A DNA stretch of 64,000 nt from CAKOSP01 sp044432745 (lineage in GTDB: Bacteria > Bacillota_I > Bacilli_A > RF39 > UBA660). The notes beneath the pieces are model-generated. The model made no database searches and had not been told where the DNA came from. It saw nothing but the letters and a program-made list of their open reading frames with translations. The stretch is taken from NCBI GenBank assembly GCA_044432745.1, contig JAWXUH010000005.1, forward strand, positions 1-64,000, in the 5' to 3' direction. The translations under genes were made by a program, and so were the position numbers. Below are positions 1 to 8,295 of this stretch, piece after piece (positions within the stretch are counted from its first letter, which is position 1; each line of letters begins with the position of its first letter).

Positions 1-33
1 TTTATTTTTTTCTGTTAATTGTGTATAATTCAT
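1..33 (-). CDS. Transposase N-terminus, probably IS30 family (partial, runs off the left edge)
   Basis: Only the first 11 codons lie in the window (MNYTQLTEKNK). The ATG at 33 follows a GAGGAG ribosome binding site and, further upstream on the same strand, a TATAAT at about 71-76. An xxYTxLTxxE start is characteristic of IS30-family transposases, whose N-terminal helix-turn-helix begins this way. The DNA just outside (about 84-105) contains GGTGCGGTTGAGATTTC, which resembles an IS30-type terminal inverted repeat. Both points are family knowledge applied to very little sequence. It could also be an unrelated small gene. Confidence 0.45.
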   Translation of the reverse strand, partial: MNYTQLTEKNK

Positions 34-71
34 ATAAGGGCTCCTCATGCTGGGTGGGCTCTTTTATTATA

Positions 72-105
72 CCAAAAAACCTCACCAAGTGGTGCGGTTG
101 AGATT
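72..105. repeat. Probable terminal inverted repeat / element end
   Basis: The stretch contains AACC-G-CACC-ACTT-GGTG-A-GGTT on the minus strand, an imperfect hairpin followed by TTTTTT. It lies between the nth terminator and the transposase-like start, where the end of an IS element would be. The target duplication cannot be seen because the other end is outside the window. Confidence 0.35.
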
Positions 106-107
106 TC

Positions 108-143
108 ATAAAAAAAAAAAACTGATTAACATCAGTTTTTTTT
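108..143 (-). terminator. Terminator of the cca-dnaD-nth operon
   Basis: AAACTGAT and ATCAGTTT pair around a TAAC loop. They are flanked by A runs on one side and T runs on the other, so the hairpin can work in both directions. It overlaps the nth stop codon. Confidence 0.8.
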
Positions 144-740
144 ATGTTTACATTTATCATTAAATAAACAATTAACACAATCTGGTTTTTTTGCTTTACA
201 TATATATCTACCAAATAATACTAATTGACTTCCAACTCTATTTAATTTATTTTCTGGAATCTTTTCTATTAATATATTTTCTACTTCAACAGGATTATCT
301 GAGCTTGTTATCCCTAATATCGTTGTAGTTCTTAAAACATGTGTATCAACTGCAATAGCTGGTTCATTAAATATGTGACTTAACATAACATTAGCAGTTT
401 TTCTACCTACTCCTGGCAAGGATTCTATATATTCTCTATTATTTGGAACCTCACCTTGATAATTTTCCAAAACACTTCTTGCTATTTCTTTTGTATACAC
501 TGCTTTTTTAGTATAAGTTCCTACTGGTTTAATTATTGACTCTATTTGTTCTAATTCTAATGACGCTAACTCTTCTAAAGAATATTTAAACAGAGTTTCT
601 GTTACTTGATTTACCCTTTTATCAAGAGATTGCGCTGATAACATTGTTGCTATTAATAATTCATACGAATTACTATAATTCAATTCACATTTTGGATCTG
701 GAAACATTTCATCTAATTTATCATAAAATTCTTTATTCAT
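132..740 (-). CDS. nth: Endonuclease III (DNA glycosylase/AP lyase)
   Basis: This enzyme removes oxidised pyrimidines from DNA and cleaves the abasic site in base-excision repair. The 202-residue protein has the usual length. The helix-hairpin-helix is seen as LPGVGRKTANVM near residue 110, followed by the catalytic Asp in AVDTHVLR. The C-terminus carries the [4Fe-4S] loop with the spacing C-x6-C-x2-C-x5-C. Its start overlaps the end of dnaD by 8 bp, and dnaD-nth is a conserved Firmicutes gene pair, so the two are probably co-transcribed. The stop is TGA, which shows the standard genetic code. Confidence 0.97.
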   Translation of the reverse strand: MNKEFYDKLDEMFPDPKCELNYSNSYELLIATMLSAQSLDKRVNQVTETLFKYSLEELASLELEQIESIIKPVGTYTKKAVYTKEIARSVLENYQGEVPNNREYIESLPGVGRKTANVMLSHIFNEPAIAVDTHVLRTTTILGITSSDNPVEVENILIEKIPENKLNRVGSQLVLFGRYICKAKKPDCVNCLFNDKCKHKKN

Positions 741-1356
741 TATCTAACCAATTATAATCCAATATTGATGGATTAACCTCTACACTTTTTTGTGATTTCT
801 TTTGTTTTTTTACGATATCAGATGATACTTTATAACCTTTTTTATTCCATTCGTACAATATTTTATCTATATACCTTATATTTGCAACTCCGTTATATTC
901 TGATTCCTTTAATGCTGTTAATATTAAATCCTCTGTATATAAATTATTTAACCATACCTTAATTACTTCTATTTCATTTGCTGACAAAACCCTTTTGAAG
1001 GATTTTTCAAACTTCTTAAATGTGTCATTTTTCAAATCATTTTTTTTAGTTACAACTGCATTTTCTCTCATTTTTAGATAAAAACCATCTAATGATATTA
1101 CTTCTGTTATTTTACCACTGTTGTTTTTTTCTATTATTATTTCAACTAATTTCTTTTCAATTAATGAAGACAATGCTAGCATTATATCACTCTCTTTTAA
1201 TTTAGTATTAGAACTAATATTTTTTATATTAACCACAGTTTCTATACCATTATCAAAATACATTAATAAAATAAATTCATTTAATGTTAACTTATATTCT
1301 GCTGCATTTTTTATAAATAATGCATCCACTACAAATCTTTTATTACTTTTATACAT
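733..1356 (-). CDS. dnaD: DnaD-family replication initiation protein
   Basis: DnaD helps load the replicative helicase at oriC and at stalled forks in low-GC Gram-positives. The 207-residue protein has an N-terminal winged-helix region (about 1-95) and a C-terminal DnaD/DnaB_2 helical domain (about 120-180). The latter carries the family pattern LSANEIEVIKVWLNN followed by I-x-Y-I-x-x-I-L-x-x-W. A lysine-rich tail follows. The ATG is preceded by AGGAAGTG, 4 bp after the cca stop. Its place between cca and nth supports the call. Confidence 0.92.
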   Translation of the reverse strand: MYKSNKRFVVDALFIKNAAEYKLTLNEFILLMYFDNGIETVVNIKNISSNTKLKESDIMLALSSLIEKKLVEIIIEKNNSGKITEVISLDGFYLKMRENAVVTKKNDLKNDTFKKFEKSFKRVLSANEIEVIKVWLNNLYTEDLILTALKESEYNGVANIRYIDKILYEWNKKGYKVSSDIVKKQKKSQKSVEVNPSILDYNWLDNE

Positions 1357-1360
1357 CGAT

Positions 1361-2434
1361 TCACTTCCTACGTCTTAAATATTGCTCTATACTTTCTTTT
1401 TCATTTTTTAGTTTTTTATTCAATATTTCTTGTTTTAACTCTTCAAGAATATTTCCTACTATTTCACCACTATCAATATTCATTATTTCTTTAACATCTT
1501 CCCCTGATATGCATAATGGCTTATTTTCATTAATCCACATTTCGTCAAACATTACATATATATCTTTTGTTTTGTAACCTAATATTTCTCCTACACTCAC
1601 AGAAAAATACAAGCCATTTTCAAAAAGAATTGCATTATCTATTTTACCATAATTTATTATGTTTTTGATTGTTTTAATTCTTCTTGTTTCATATTTAGTA
1701 AAATATTCTTCATTTAACTCTATTTGAGCAAACATTACTAATAAATCATTAGATTTTTTTATATTTGTAGTTTTTACAGATAAAAATTTTGCAATATTCA
1801 ATTCTTCTATTAATTTCAAACCATATACATAATTGTCACTTAATAATATCTTAGTAAATTCACTTTTTATTTTTTCTTTAGACAAATTATTTAATAAATC
1901 TACATTATTTTGTATTAACAATTTTAGATTTTCATCCATAGAAAAATTTAATAACGTACAAAATCTTATAGCTCTTAAAATTCGTAGTGGATCATCTGAC
2001 AAACTACTTATATCATTATTTACCAATTTAATTTTTCTATTTTTTAAATCTTTTTTTGCATCAAAATAATATTGGATTTTACCATTTTTGTTCATACATA
2101 TTGTATTAACAGTAAAATCTCTTCTTTCTAAGTCAATACTTAGAGAATTTGTAAAACTTACATCCTGAAGCTTACCTAATTCATATTTACCATCTATTCT
2201 ATAAGTTGTAATATCAAAATCATATTTTCCTATTTTAAAAGATAAACCTCCATATTTATTAATAGTTTGTTTACCAAATATTTTTACTAAATCTAGTGGT
2301 GTTGCACTAGTACATATATCTATATCATAAGAATTTTTTCTAAGTAACTTGTCTCTAACATAACCACCTACTATATATGCTTCAAAACCTTGTTCTGTTA
2401 TTGAATTCATAACTTTTCTTATAGCATACTTCAC
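1361..2434 (-). CDS. cca: CCA-adding tRNA nucleotidyltransferase
   Basis: This enzyme adds or repairs the 3' CCA of tRNAs. The class II polymerase-beta-like head is clear: GGYVRD near residue 23, then the metal-binding DIDICT. The RRDFTVN motif follows near residue 104 and the LRILRAIRF motif near 150. At 357 residues it is shorter than Bacillus CCA enzymes (about 400), mainly in the C-terminal helical body. The start is GTG with AGGAG 9 bp upstream. The upstream gene stops 4 bp before it, so it is part of the DUF368-cca-dnaD-nth run. Confidence 0.95.
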   Translation of the reverse strand: MKYAIRKVMNSITEQGFEAYIVGGYVRDKLLRKNSYDIDICTSATPLDLVKIFGKQTINKYGGLSFKIGKYDFDITTYRIDGKYELGKLQDVSFTNSLSIDLERRDFTVNTICMNKNGKIQYYFDAKKDLKNRKIKLVNNDISSLSDDPLRILRAIRFCTLLNFSMDENLKLLIQNNVDLLNNLSKEKIKSEFTKILLSDNYVYGLKLIEELNIAKFLSVKTTNIKKSNDLLVMFAQIELNEEYFTKYETRRIKTIKNIINYGKIDNAILFENGLYFSVSVGEILGYKTKDIYVMFDEMWINENKPLCISGEDVKEIMNIDSGEIVGNILEELKQEILNKKLKNEKESIEQYLRRRK

Positions 2435-2438
2435 TTAA

Positions 2439-3278
2439 TTATTCTCCTAATTTATATGTAACTACAAAACCTACAAAAAATAGTAATATTGATGCACTTA
2501 TAGATATTAAACTTAGATTAACTCCAGAAGAAAAATTAGTTATCATTATTGAAATTACTGAAGATGTTACAAAACCTAATATCATATAATAAGTTAATGT
2601 ATTGTATTTTTCTAATAACACTTCTAATACTCTAATAATTAAAAATATTCCTATCAAAACACCTACTCCAAAAACAGACAATAAAATTCCTGTTTCTACT
2701 ATATTGTTAAATGCAGTGAAATCTTTTATTAAATTCATAATTGGTTCATAATAACCAAATAAAATTAACATAAACGAACCACTTAATCCTGGAACTATCA
2801 TCGAAGATGCTGCTAACATTCCCATAAACAATAATGAAACGTATGAAAATATATTCATATTGATAAAAGTAACTGCAAAACCATTTGGATCAAATAAACT
2901 CATTGTTATAATTAACGTAAATGGAATTATAAAAGACAATAAATAAGATATTCTTATTTTGTCTCCTTTTACGTTTTTAAACAGCATAGGAAATCCTCCC
3001 ACGATTAATCCTATAAAAAGCATAACAGTTTGAAAATTAAAGTTATCTAAACCATAAGATATCACTCTACTCATTATAATTAACGAAAATACAGCTCCTA
3101 TTACTATATATAACAAATACATAAAATTACCTTTTACGTCTTCAAAGAAATGGTTTACTGATTTCAATATATTTTCAAATACACCTAAGCTCATCATTAT
3201 TGTTCCACCACTGACTCCCGGTATAATGTTTGCTGCCCCTATTATAAATCCTTTTATTATTAATATTAATTTTTCCAT
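2439..3278 (-). CDS. DUF368 polytopic membrane protein
   Basis: The 279-residue protein has about eight hydrophobic segments. It carries the two half-repeat signatures of DUF368: IIPGVSGGTIMM near the N-terminus and IVPGLSGSFMLILFG near residue 160. Members are multi-pass membrane proteins. Some have been linked to undecaprenyl-phosphate recycling, but this copy gives no direct evidence of substrate. AAAGGTGA precedes the ATG. It is the first gene of the run into cca and is followed without a terminator. Confidence 0.88.
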   Translation of the reverse strand: MEKLILIIKGFIIGAANIIPGVSGGTIMMSLGVFENILKSVNHFFEDVKGNFMYLLYIVIGAVFSLIIMSRVISYGLDNFNFQTVMLFIGLIVGGFPMLFKNVKGDKIRISYLLSFIIPFTLIITMSLFDPNGFAVTFINMNIFSYVSLLFMGMLAASSMIVPGLSGSFMLILFGYYEPIMNLIKDFTAFNNIVETGILLSVFGVGVLIGIFLIIRVLEVLLEKYNTLTYYMILGFVTSSVISIMITNFSSGVNLSLISISASILLFFVGFVVTYKLGE

Positions 3279-3341
3279 ATAATCACCTTTTATTCATTAT
3301 ATCATTAATATCATTTTTTTAATACCTCAATTTTCAGATAT

Positions 3342-3370
3342 TAAAAAAACAATTTAGTAAATTGTTTTTA
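3342..3370 (-). terminator. Terminator after the phosphotransferase gene
   Basis: AAACAATTT and AAATTGTTT pair around a 3-nt loop, with a run of U on the minus-strand transcript. It overlaps the stop codon of the gene at 3354. Confidence 0.75.
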
Positions 3371-4145
3371 ATTTAATGTTATTATAATAATTCATATAAT
3401 ATTCAAAATCTTCCTTATGATGCTTTAAACACCTAGACACTCTGCAGAAAAAAACTATTTTAAACATGTTTAAAACTTTATTATAATCTTCTTCTATTAT
3501 ATTGGCTATTTCTTCTATATCTAAATTCGATAATATAGAAGGATTACTAACTATTGCAAACATTATATCGTACAAATTATCTCCTATTACAGATTGAGGA
3601 TCTATTACCCCAATTAACTTATCATTTTCAAATATAAAATTATGTAATCCAAAATCACCATGTATCATTCTTTTCGTAAATGAATATTTCTCTAGTTCTT
3701 TAACTGCATCTAATGCAATATTTTTATCTAAAAATTCACCAACATTTAGACTAGAGTGTTCAACTTCTTCTCTCAAAAAATTAAACCAACTTTTATTAGG
3801 ATTTATTACATAACCATAATATTCTGTTTCCACTGCGTTAAATGATTCTGCTATTTTTTTGATTTCTTTTATTACAATTTCAGAATTCGTTACAACAGAC
3901 TTAATATCACCAGGAATAAATTTATATACTATATATGAACTATCTTTTGACATATAAACCATTTTTTGAAAATATTCAGAATCATTTACTTCTACAAATA
4001 ATTTTTCCGCTTTAATTTGATTTGGTTCATTTATTTTAATTAAATATGTATCATTTAATAGTAGAACTTTGCTATTAGTTCCGCCAGTAAATTCTTTTAC
4101 TTTATCTATTTTTATATTAAGATAACTTGCAACTTCTATAATCAT
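3354..4145 (-). CDS. APH/choline-kinase-like phosphotransferase
   Basis: The 263-residue kinase-like fold has an N-lobe Lys in YLIKIN (near 52). The catalytic loop is MIHGDFGLHNFIF and the metal-binding segment is GVIDPQSVIGDNLYD, both typical of the aminoglycoside/choline/thiamine kinase superfamily. Small members in Firmicutes phosphorylate choline, thiamine or sugars, and the sequence does not settle the substrate. A TGC-TATAAT extended -10 (TATAAT at 4166-4171) and AGAGGT precede the ATG, so it probably has its own promoter. Confidence 0.85.
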   Translation of the reverse strand: MIIEVASYLNIKIDKVKEFTGGTNSKVLLLNDTYLIKINEPNQIKAEKLFVEVNDSEYFQKMVYMSKDSSYIVYKFIPGDIKSVVTNSEIVIKEIKKIAESFNAVETEYYGYVINPNKSWFNFLREEVEHSSLNVGEFLDKNIALDAVKELEKYSFTKRMIHGDFGLHNFIFENDKLIGVIDPQSVIGDNLYDIMFAIVSNPSILSNLDIEEIANIIEEDYNKVLNMFKIVFFCRVSRCLKHHKEDFEYYMNYYNNIKLKTIY

Positions 4146-4183
4146 TTTTTACCTCTTACTTTTTTATTATAGCATTTTTTTTC

Positions 4184-4218
4184 ATAAAAAAAAAGAATGT
4201 TGAACATTCTTTATTTTT
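4184..4218 (-). terminator. Terminator of the surface-protein gene
   Basis: AAAGAATGT and ACATTCTTT pair around TGA, followed by a long U run on the minus strand. Confidence 0.85.
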
Positions 4219-4224
4219 ACTTTA

Positions 4225-6606
4225 TTATTCAGTTTCTATTTCAGTTGTATTTGAAATTTCTGTTTCTGAAACAGTTTCTATTTCAACATTTTCATTTGAT
4301 ATAGTTTCTGATTCATTATTTGATACTGATTCATCTGTATTATCCGATGCTAATTCTTCTTGTACTTCATTATTAACTGTTTCTTCAGTTTCTGGTATAA
4401 CTAAATCTTCAGTTTTTTCTAACTCGTCAGCTTCTGGTATAACCAACTCATCTTCTTTTTCTAATTCTGCACTATCATTAACTTCTTCTTCAGACGATTC
4501 GTCAGTAGATACTGCTTTATCAGCATCTACTTCCTCATCTACTTCAGTTTCTGTTTTTTCAGTATTATCTGTTTCTTCTTCAGATTCTGTTTTTTCTAAT
4601 TCATCAGTTTCTGGTACAACTGAATCTTCAGATCCTACAGTTTCGTCATTTGAATCTAGGTTTTCGTCATTTGAATCTGGTTGACTTTGATCATTTTCTA
4701 ATTCATTTTCTTCTTCATCAGAGTTATTCTCTAAATCTAAATCTTCTTCATTAGAATTATCTTCTAAGTCTTCTTCTTCAGAGTTATCCTCTAAATCTAA
4801 ATCTTCTTCATCTTCTACAACTTCTACTTTGATTTGTCCATTTCCATTAACTTCATAATTTCCTTCAAAAGTTCCAACTATTGTTAAAGTAGAATCTTCT
4901 TCTATGTATAGTTCGATATTATCCGAAAGAACAACATTTCCTATTACTTTAACTTGATTTACAATATCTACTGTAAATGCAATGTCTTCATTACTTGATA
5001 CTATGAAATTATTAGACGTATAAGTACCTGCATATATTTCATTTTTGCTACTTAAAGTGTCAATATAAAGTATGATATTTCCACTATATGATCCACCTTG
5101 AATAGTTATTGCACCGTTATTTCTAACTACTGCTGGTATTAACAATTCTACGTTTTCTTCAGTAAAGTATTCTTTATTGATTACTTCTCCTGTTTGATCT
5201 TTGCTAGAATCAATTATATTCAATATTCCATTATTTTCAATTGTTGAACCATTTTCAGCATTCGTAATACTAAATCCATTTAAGTCTATACTCACGTTTT
5301 TACCTTCTGGTATAACAATATTTTCAACTATATGATCTTTTATTACAATTTCATAATTTTCTACGTTAGCTTCTAATGCTTCTTTCATTGTTCTATAGTA
5401 AACATCATTTAAGAATACTGGTGCTGCAAAGTATTGTGCCTTAATTGTTATATCTGATGTAATTATTGAATCGAAATCGAACAATTGTCCATCTACATAC
5501 CAACCATCAACTAAATATCCTGCCATTTCTGGTATTTCAATTCTATCTACTGTTGAGTTTTCTTTAACTTCATATACAGATATTAATCCAAAGTCACTAA
5601 CAAATGTTACTGTGTAGAAAATTTCTTCTTCTTTAAGATCTTCTTCTGTTCCATCTTCTAATGATTCGTCTTTATCACCCGCGTTATCTTCAGTATTACC
5701 TCCACTGTAATCTGTTTCTGGATATACAATTGAGTAATCTAAATCTAATTCTGTCCAAGTTGGATATAAATCAATATCTTTAGTAATCAATGTACTAAAA
5801 TCAAATATTTCATCATTAAGTGTCCATCCTGCAAATGTATAACCATAATTTGTTGGGTTATAAGGTGCAGTTACTTGATCATATTTAGATACAGTTTTAA
5901 CTTCATGTACTGATCCATCTTCTTTATAGAATGTAATGTCATAACTTACATCGTTAAATTTACTATCTACGTATTTGAATTCTCCTACGATTATATCATC
6001 ACCATAAGTTACTACTTCATTTTTAACTGATAGTATTCTTTTTATAGTACCACTTCCTGTAATATCAAGCTTAGTAACACTACCATTAACTAATAATTCA
6101 TCAATTGCGGCAGTTGTTGAAAGTTCAAGTTCAACCTTTCCACTTGTCATTAATATAGAATTAACAATCCCAGCTATTTCTAACTTTTTAATTTCTTTCG
6201 TTTCTATATTTTCGATTTCAGTACTTGCATCCATAACTACTCTTACATTATCGTAGTTAATATATACGTTGTTAACTAATGAACTGTTAACATATACTGA
6301 ATTCTCTCCTCCCCCTAATATACTTAATGTACCATCTACTGTTACGTTTGTAAGAGTAATCGTACCATCAGCAATGTCTTCTGCTACTGTAATATTGTTA
6401 CTAGTAAGATTTTTCAATTCAACTCCATCGCTTATAATTATTACATCTTCATAAAATATATTTTCATCATACACACCTGGTGCATCATAAACCATGTCAT
6501 AATTACTATATTCATCTGTGTTGAAGAATAGTTGAAATCCAAAAAATACTAATAACACTAAAACTGCAGATCCTATCGCTGTTTTGTGCTTCTCTATCAT
6601 TTCCAT
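4225..6606 (-). CDS. Large exported surface protein with InlB-type repeats and an acidic tail
   Basis: The start is placed at ATG 6606 (MEMIEKHK) because AGAGGAG precedes it; the upstream in-frame ATG has none. The 793-residue protein has one hydrophobic N-terminal segment (about 11-30) that can serve as signal or anchor. A beta-rich region follows to about 230. Two Listeria-Bacteroides/InlB B-type repeats follow (GYTFAGWTLN and GYLVDGWYVDG are their cores). A second beta-helix-like region (LNGFSI, GSYSGNI) comes next. The last 190 residues are acidic, low-complexity E/D/S/N/T repeats. No LPxTG or C-terminal membrane segment is seen, so attachment is probably through the N-terminus. The gene stands alone between its own promoter and terminator. 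Confidence 0.85.
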   Translation of the reverse strand: MEMIEKHKTAIGSAVLVLLVFFGFQLFFNTDEYSNYDMVYDAPGVYDENIFYEDVIIISDGVELKNLTSNNITVAEDIADGTITLTNVTVDGTLSILGGGENSVYVNSSLVNNVYINYDNVRVVMDASTEIENIETKEIKKLEIAGIVNSILMTSGKVELELSTTAAIDELLVNGSVTKLDITGSGTIKRILSVKNEVVTYGDDIIVGEFKYVDSKFNDVSYDITFYKEDGSVHEVKTVSKYDQVTAPYNPTNYGYTFAGWTLNDEIFDFSTLITKDIDLYPTWTELDLDYSIVYPETDYSGGNTEDNAGDKDESLEDGTEEDLKEEEIFYTVTFVSDFGLISVYEVKENSTVDRIEIPEMAGYLVDGWYVDGQLFDFDSIITSDITIKAQYFAAPVFLNDVYYRTMKEALEANVENYEIVIKDHIVENIVIPEGKNVSIDLNGFSITNAENGSTIENNGILNIIDSSKDQTGEVINKEYFTEENVELLIPAVVRNNGAITIQGGSYSGNIILYIDTLSSKNEIYAGTYTSNNFIVSSNEDIAFTVDIVNQVKVIGNVVLSDNIELYIEEDSTLTIVGTFEGNYEVNGNGQIKVEVVEDEEDLDLEDNSEEEDLEDNSNEEDLDLENNSDEEENELENDQSQPDSNDENLDSNDETVGSEDSVVPETDELEKTESEEETDNTEKTETEVDEEVDADKAVSTDESSEEEVNDSAELEKEDELVIPEADELEKTEDLVIPETEETVNNEVQEELASDNTDESVSNNESETISNENVEIETVSETEISNTTEIETE
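4228..4820. repeat. Imperfect tandem repeats coding the acidic tail
   Basis: Many short repeated units encode EEDL(D/E)xNS and SExE/VxPETxELEKTE-like blocks. The clearest are three near-identical units around 4700-4818 (EED-L-E-D-N-S) and two copies of a TTTCGTCATTTGAATCT unit near 4645-4680. Such arrays usually vary in length between strains by recombination or slippage. Confidence 0.75.
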
Positions 6607-6632
6607 ATAAAACACTTCTCCTCTCGATTTTA

Positions 6633-6661
6633 AGATTATCAAAACAAAAATCAATTGTCAA
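6633..6661 (-). promoter_or_regulatory. SigA-type promoter of the surface-protein gene
   Basis: TTGACA (6656-6661) and TAATCT (6633-6638) lie 17 bp apart on the minus strand, about 27 bp upstream of the chosen ATG and just before the AGAGGAG site. Confidence 0.75.
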
Positions 6662-6709
6662 ATTTTTTTTTTATTTGTATCTTGGTAGTTACAAATATTA
6701 ATTTTCCTG

Positions 6710-6749
6710 TGTAAAGTGTTTACATTTTTACTTTTTTTGGCCAAAAAAA
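6710..6749. promoter_or_regulatory. Two palindromes upstream of the surface-protein promoter
   Basis: TGTAAA-GTG-TTTACA (6710-6724) is a perfect 6-bp inverted repeat with a 3-bp centre. T7-GGCC-A7 (6732-6749) is an 18-bp perfect palindrome. Both lie 50-90 bp upstream of the -35 box, where a regulator could bind. Function is inferred from position only. Confidence 0.4.
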
Positions 6750-6789
6750 AAGCTAAAATATTGACTTATTTCAACATTAAAACTATTTT

Positions 6790-6889
6790 TTCTCTTATAT
6801 CTATGTTTTAGATATACATATTATTTTTTTGGTGCGTTTCTAAATCGAACCCCACATAAGATTACCTCTCTGGTAATTTTATTATAGCA
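6790..6889 (-). promoter_or_regulatory. Extended -10 promoter followed by stem-loops: leader RNA or small RNA candidate
   Basis: A TGC-TATAAT extended -10 (TATAAT at 6881-6886) faces the surface-protein gene. Directly downstream come ATTACC-N5-GGTAAT (6861-6877), an imperfect stem of GTGGGGTTC with GAAACGCAC (6832-6855), and TATATCT-N7-AGATATA (about 6797-6818). The rest of 6607-7124 is AT-rich, with no credible ORF seen. No known riboswitch was recognised. Confidence 0.4.
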
Positions 6890-7053
6890 CACTCAATTTT
6901 ATTAATATACTGCTTTCGTTTTTTTTCAATTCTTTTTCAACGCATTTCTAATTAGTTTTTAAATGAAATTTTAACAAAATATATTTAATAGCCATTGAAC
7001 ACTGGGTTTTCTATACAACGTTTTATATATTTTTTTTATTTTAAAAATTAACC

Positions 7054-7080
7054 ATAAAAAAAGAAAAGATTGCTTTTCTA
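7054..7080 (-). terminator. Terminator of the methyltransferase-endonuclease operon
   Basis: AGAAAAG and CTTTTCT pair around a 4-nt loop, with a U run on the minus strand, 45 bp past the endonuclease stop. Confidence 0.75.
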
Positions 7081-7124
7081 ATTCTTTTTTATCTTTTTTC
7101 TAATTCTTTTCTAATAGTATTTTT

Positions 7125-8294
7125 TTACTTATTACCTTTAGATTTATTATGTGTAGAACAAAGTATTTCGCAATTTTCTAGTGACGTTGCTCCACCTCTG
7201 CTCCATGCAGTAACATGATCGGCATCCATTTCTTCATACTTCCAAATTCTACTTTTATTATTATTTTCTGATGCTGCACAAATCGGACAATTTGATTTCC
7301 CCGTTTTTTCTGCTTGCATAGTTTGTTGCGTATACTTAGTTCTTCTTGTCTTTTCATCAAATAATCTTATTGATAGCAATTCTTTCTTTTCTTCATTTGA
7401 TAATAAATATTCAAAAATATTTTTTTTAGATTGAACATAAGGGTCACCCATTAGTTCTATAACTCTACTATTCAATAAATTTCTATCATAAGCGTTATTA
7501 TGATATTTTCTATAATAATCGCCCCATGGAAGACCTTTTACTTCTTTATCAGTATAATCGAATAACGAATTTATCCAATCAATAACTGACTCGAAATGAT
7601 ATTTTAATTCGTTTATATTAGTATCATGTCTATGAGCACTCATATATTCAGAAATTTTATTATCTGATACCCACTCTAATGCTTTTGACAGAATTTCTTG
7701 TCTTTTGGGGTCACCTTTGATATAAGTTCTCCATTTTTCCATATTAATATTATTTGTGTTTGAAAACTCTTTTCTAGCCAATGACGTAAACGTACCAAAA
7801 AATGAAGCGTTTAAGCGTTCCTGTTCAGTTAATTCAACACCTGCAATATTGATAATTTTAAACCATTCATCAATTTCCTGTGCTGTTCCTTCACAGATAT
7901 AAATTGTCAATTTTGTATTTTTTATTTTTTCTTGTTCTTCTTCATGCAAACTATCAAAATATCTAGGGTCACCATTTTTATCAGGAACTGAAAAAGGATA
8001 TGATGTTTTTAGAAATCTACCAATACTTGTAATTCTTTGTTGTCCATCTAAAACCTCGTACTTATCTTTACCAGTTCTAACAAAATATATTAAACCCAAT
8101 GGATAACCTTTGAGTAATGATTCTATAACAGCTACATCTCTGTTTCCAGTATCATAAATATAATTCCTTTGATATTCTGGTTGGATAGTTAATTGTCCAT
8201 TTAAACCATACACACCTTTATCTTGAGACCTATCATATGTAAATCCTTCACAAATTTGTTCTATAGTCCAATCTGTTTTAAGAAATGTTTTCAT
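7125..8294 (-). CDS. DUF262-HNH endonuclease
   Basis: The N-terminal two thirds is a DUF262 (ParB/GmrS-like) domain with LDGQQRITSIGRF near residue 90. The C-terminus is an HNH nuclease: CPIC, then ADHVTAWSRGGATSLENC, then LCSTHNKSKG. In GmrSD-type systems DUF262 is an NTP-dependent domain and HNH cuts DNA. The ATG at 8294 is chosen because GGGAGG lies 9 bp upstream, whereas the ATG at 8303 abuts it. That places the start 1 bp after the methyltransferase stop. Tight coupling to an adenine methyltransferase suggests a restriction-modification role. Alone, DUF262-HNH proteins can be modification-dependent. Confidence 0.88.
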   Translation of the reverse strand: MKTFLKTDWTIEQICEGFTYDRSQDKGVYGLNGQLTIQPEYQRNYIYDTGNRDVAVIESLLKGYPLGLIYFVRTGKDKYEVLDGQQRITSIGRFLKTSYPFSVPDKNGDPRYFDSLHEEEQEKIKNTKLTIYICEGTAQEIDEWFKIINIAGVELTEQERLNASFFGTFTSLARKEFSNTNNINMEKWRTYIKGDPKRQEILSKALEWVSDNKISEYMSAHRHDTNINELKYHFESVIDWINSLFDYTDKEVKGLPWGDYYRKYHNNAYDRNLLNSRVIELMGDPYVQSKKNIFEYLLSNEEKKELLSIRLFDEKTRRTKYTQQTMQAEKTGKSNCPICAASENNNKSRIWKYEEMDADHVTAWSRGGATSLENCEILCSTHNKSKGNK

Positions 8295-8295
8295 A

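Noticed and set aside
54..105. Possible SRP RNA at the left edge
   Set aside because: The conserved SRP loop bases are missing, and the hairpin is better explained as an element end plus terminator.
2..214. A 70-residue minus-strand frame across the left edge
   Set aside because: It runs through a terminator and a homopolymer-rich element end. The frame with a proper ribosome site begins at 33.
1121..1577. Plus-strand frames opposite dnaD and cca, and similar frames opposite other genes
   Set aside because: Hydrophobic Phe/Ile/Ser-rich translations with no ribosome sites. They are shadows of well-supported genes on the other strand.
6831..6860. tRNA-like 3' end with encoded CCA on the minus strand
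   Set aside because: The T-stem does not pair and no cloverleaf can be drawn. It is recorded only as a hairpin or element-border candidate.
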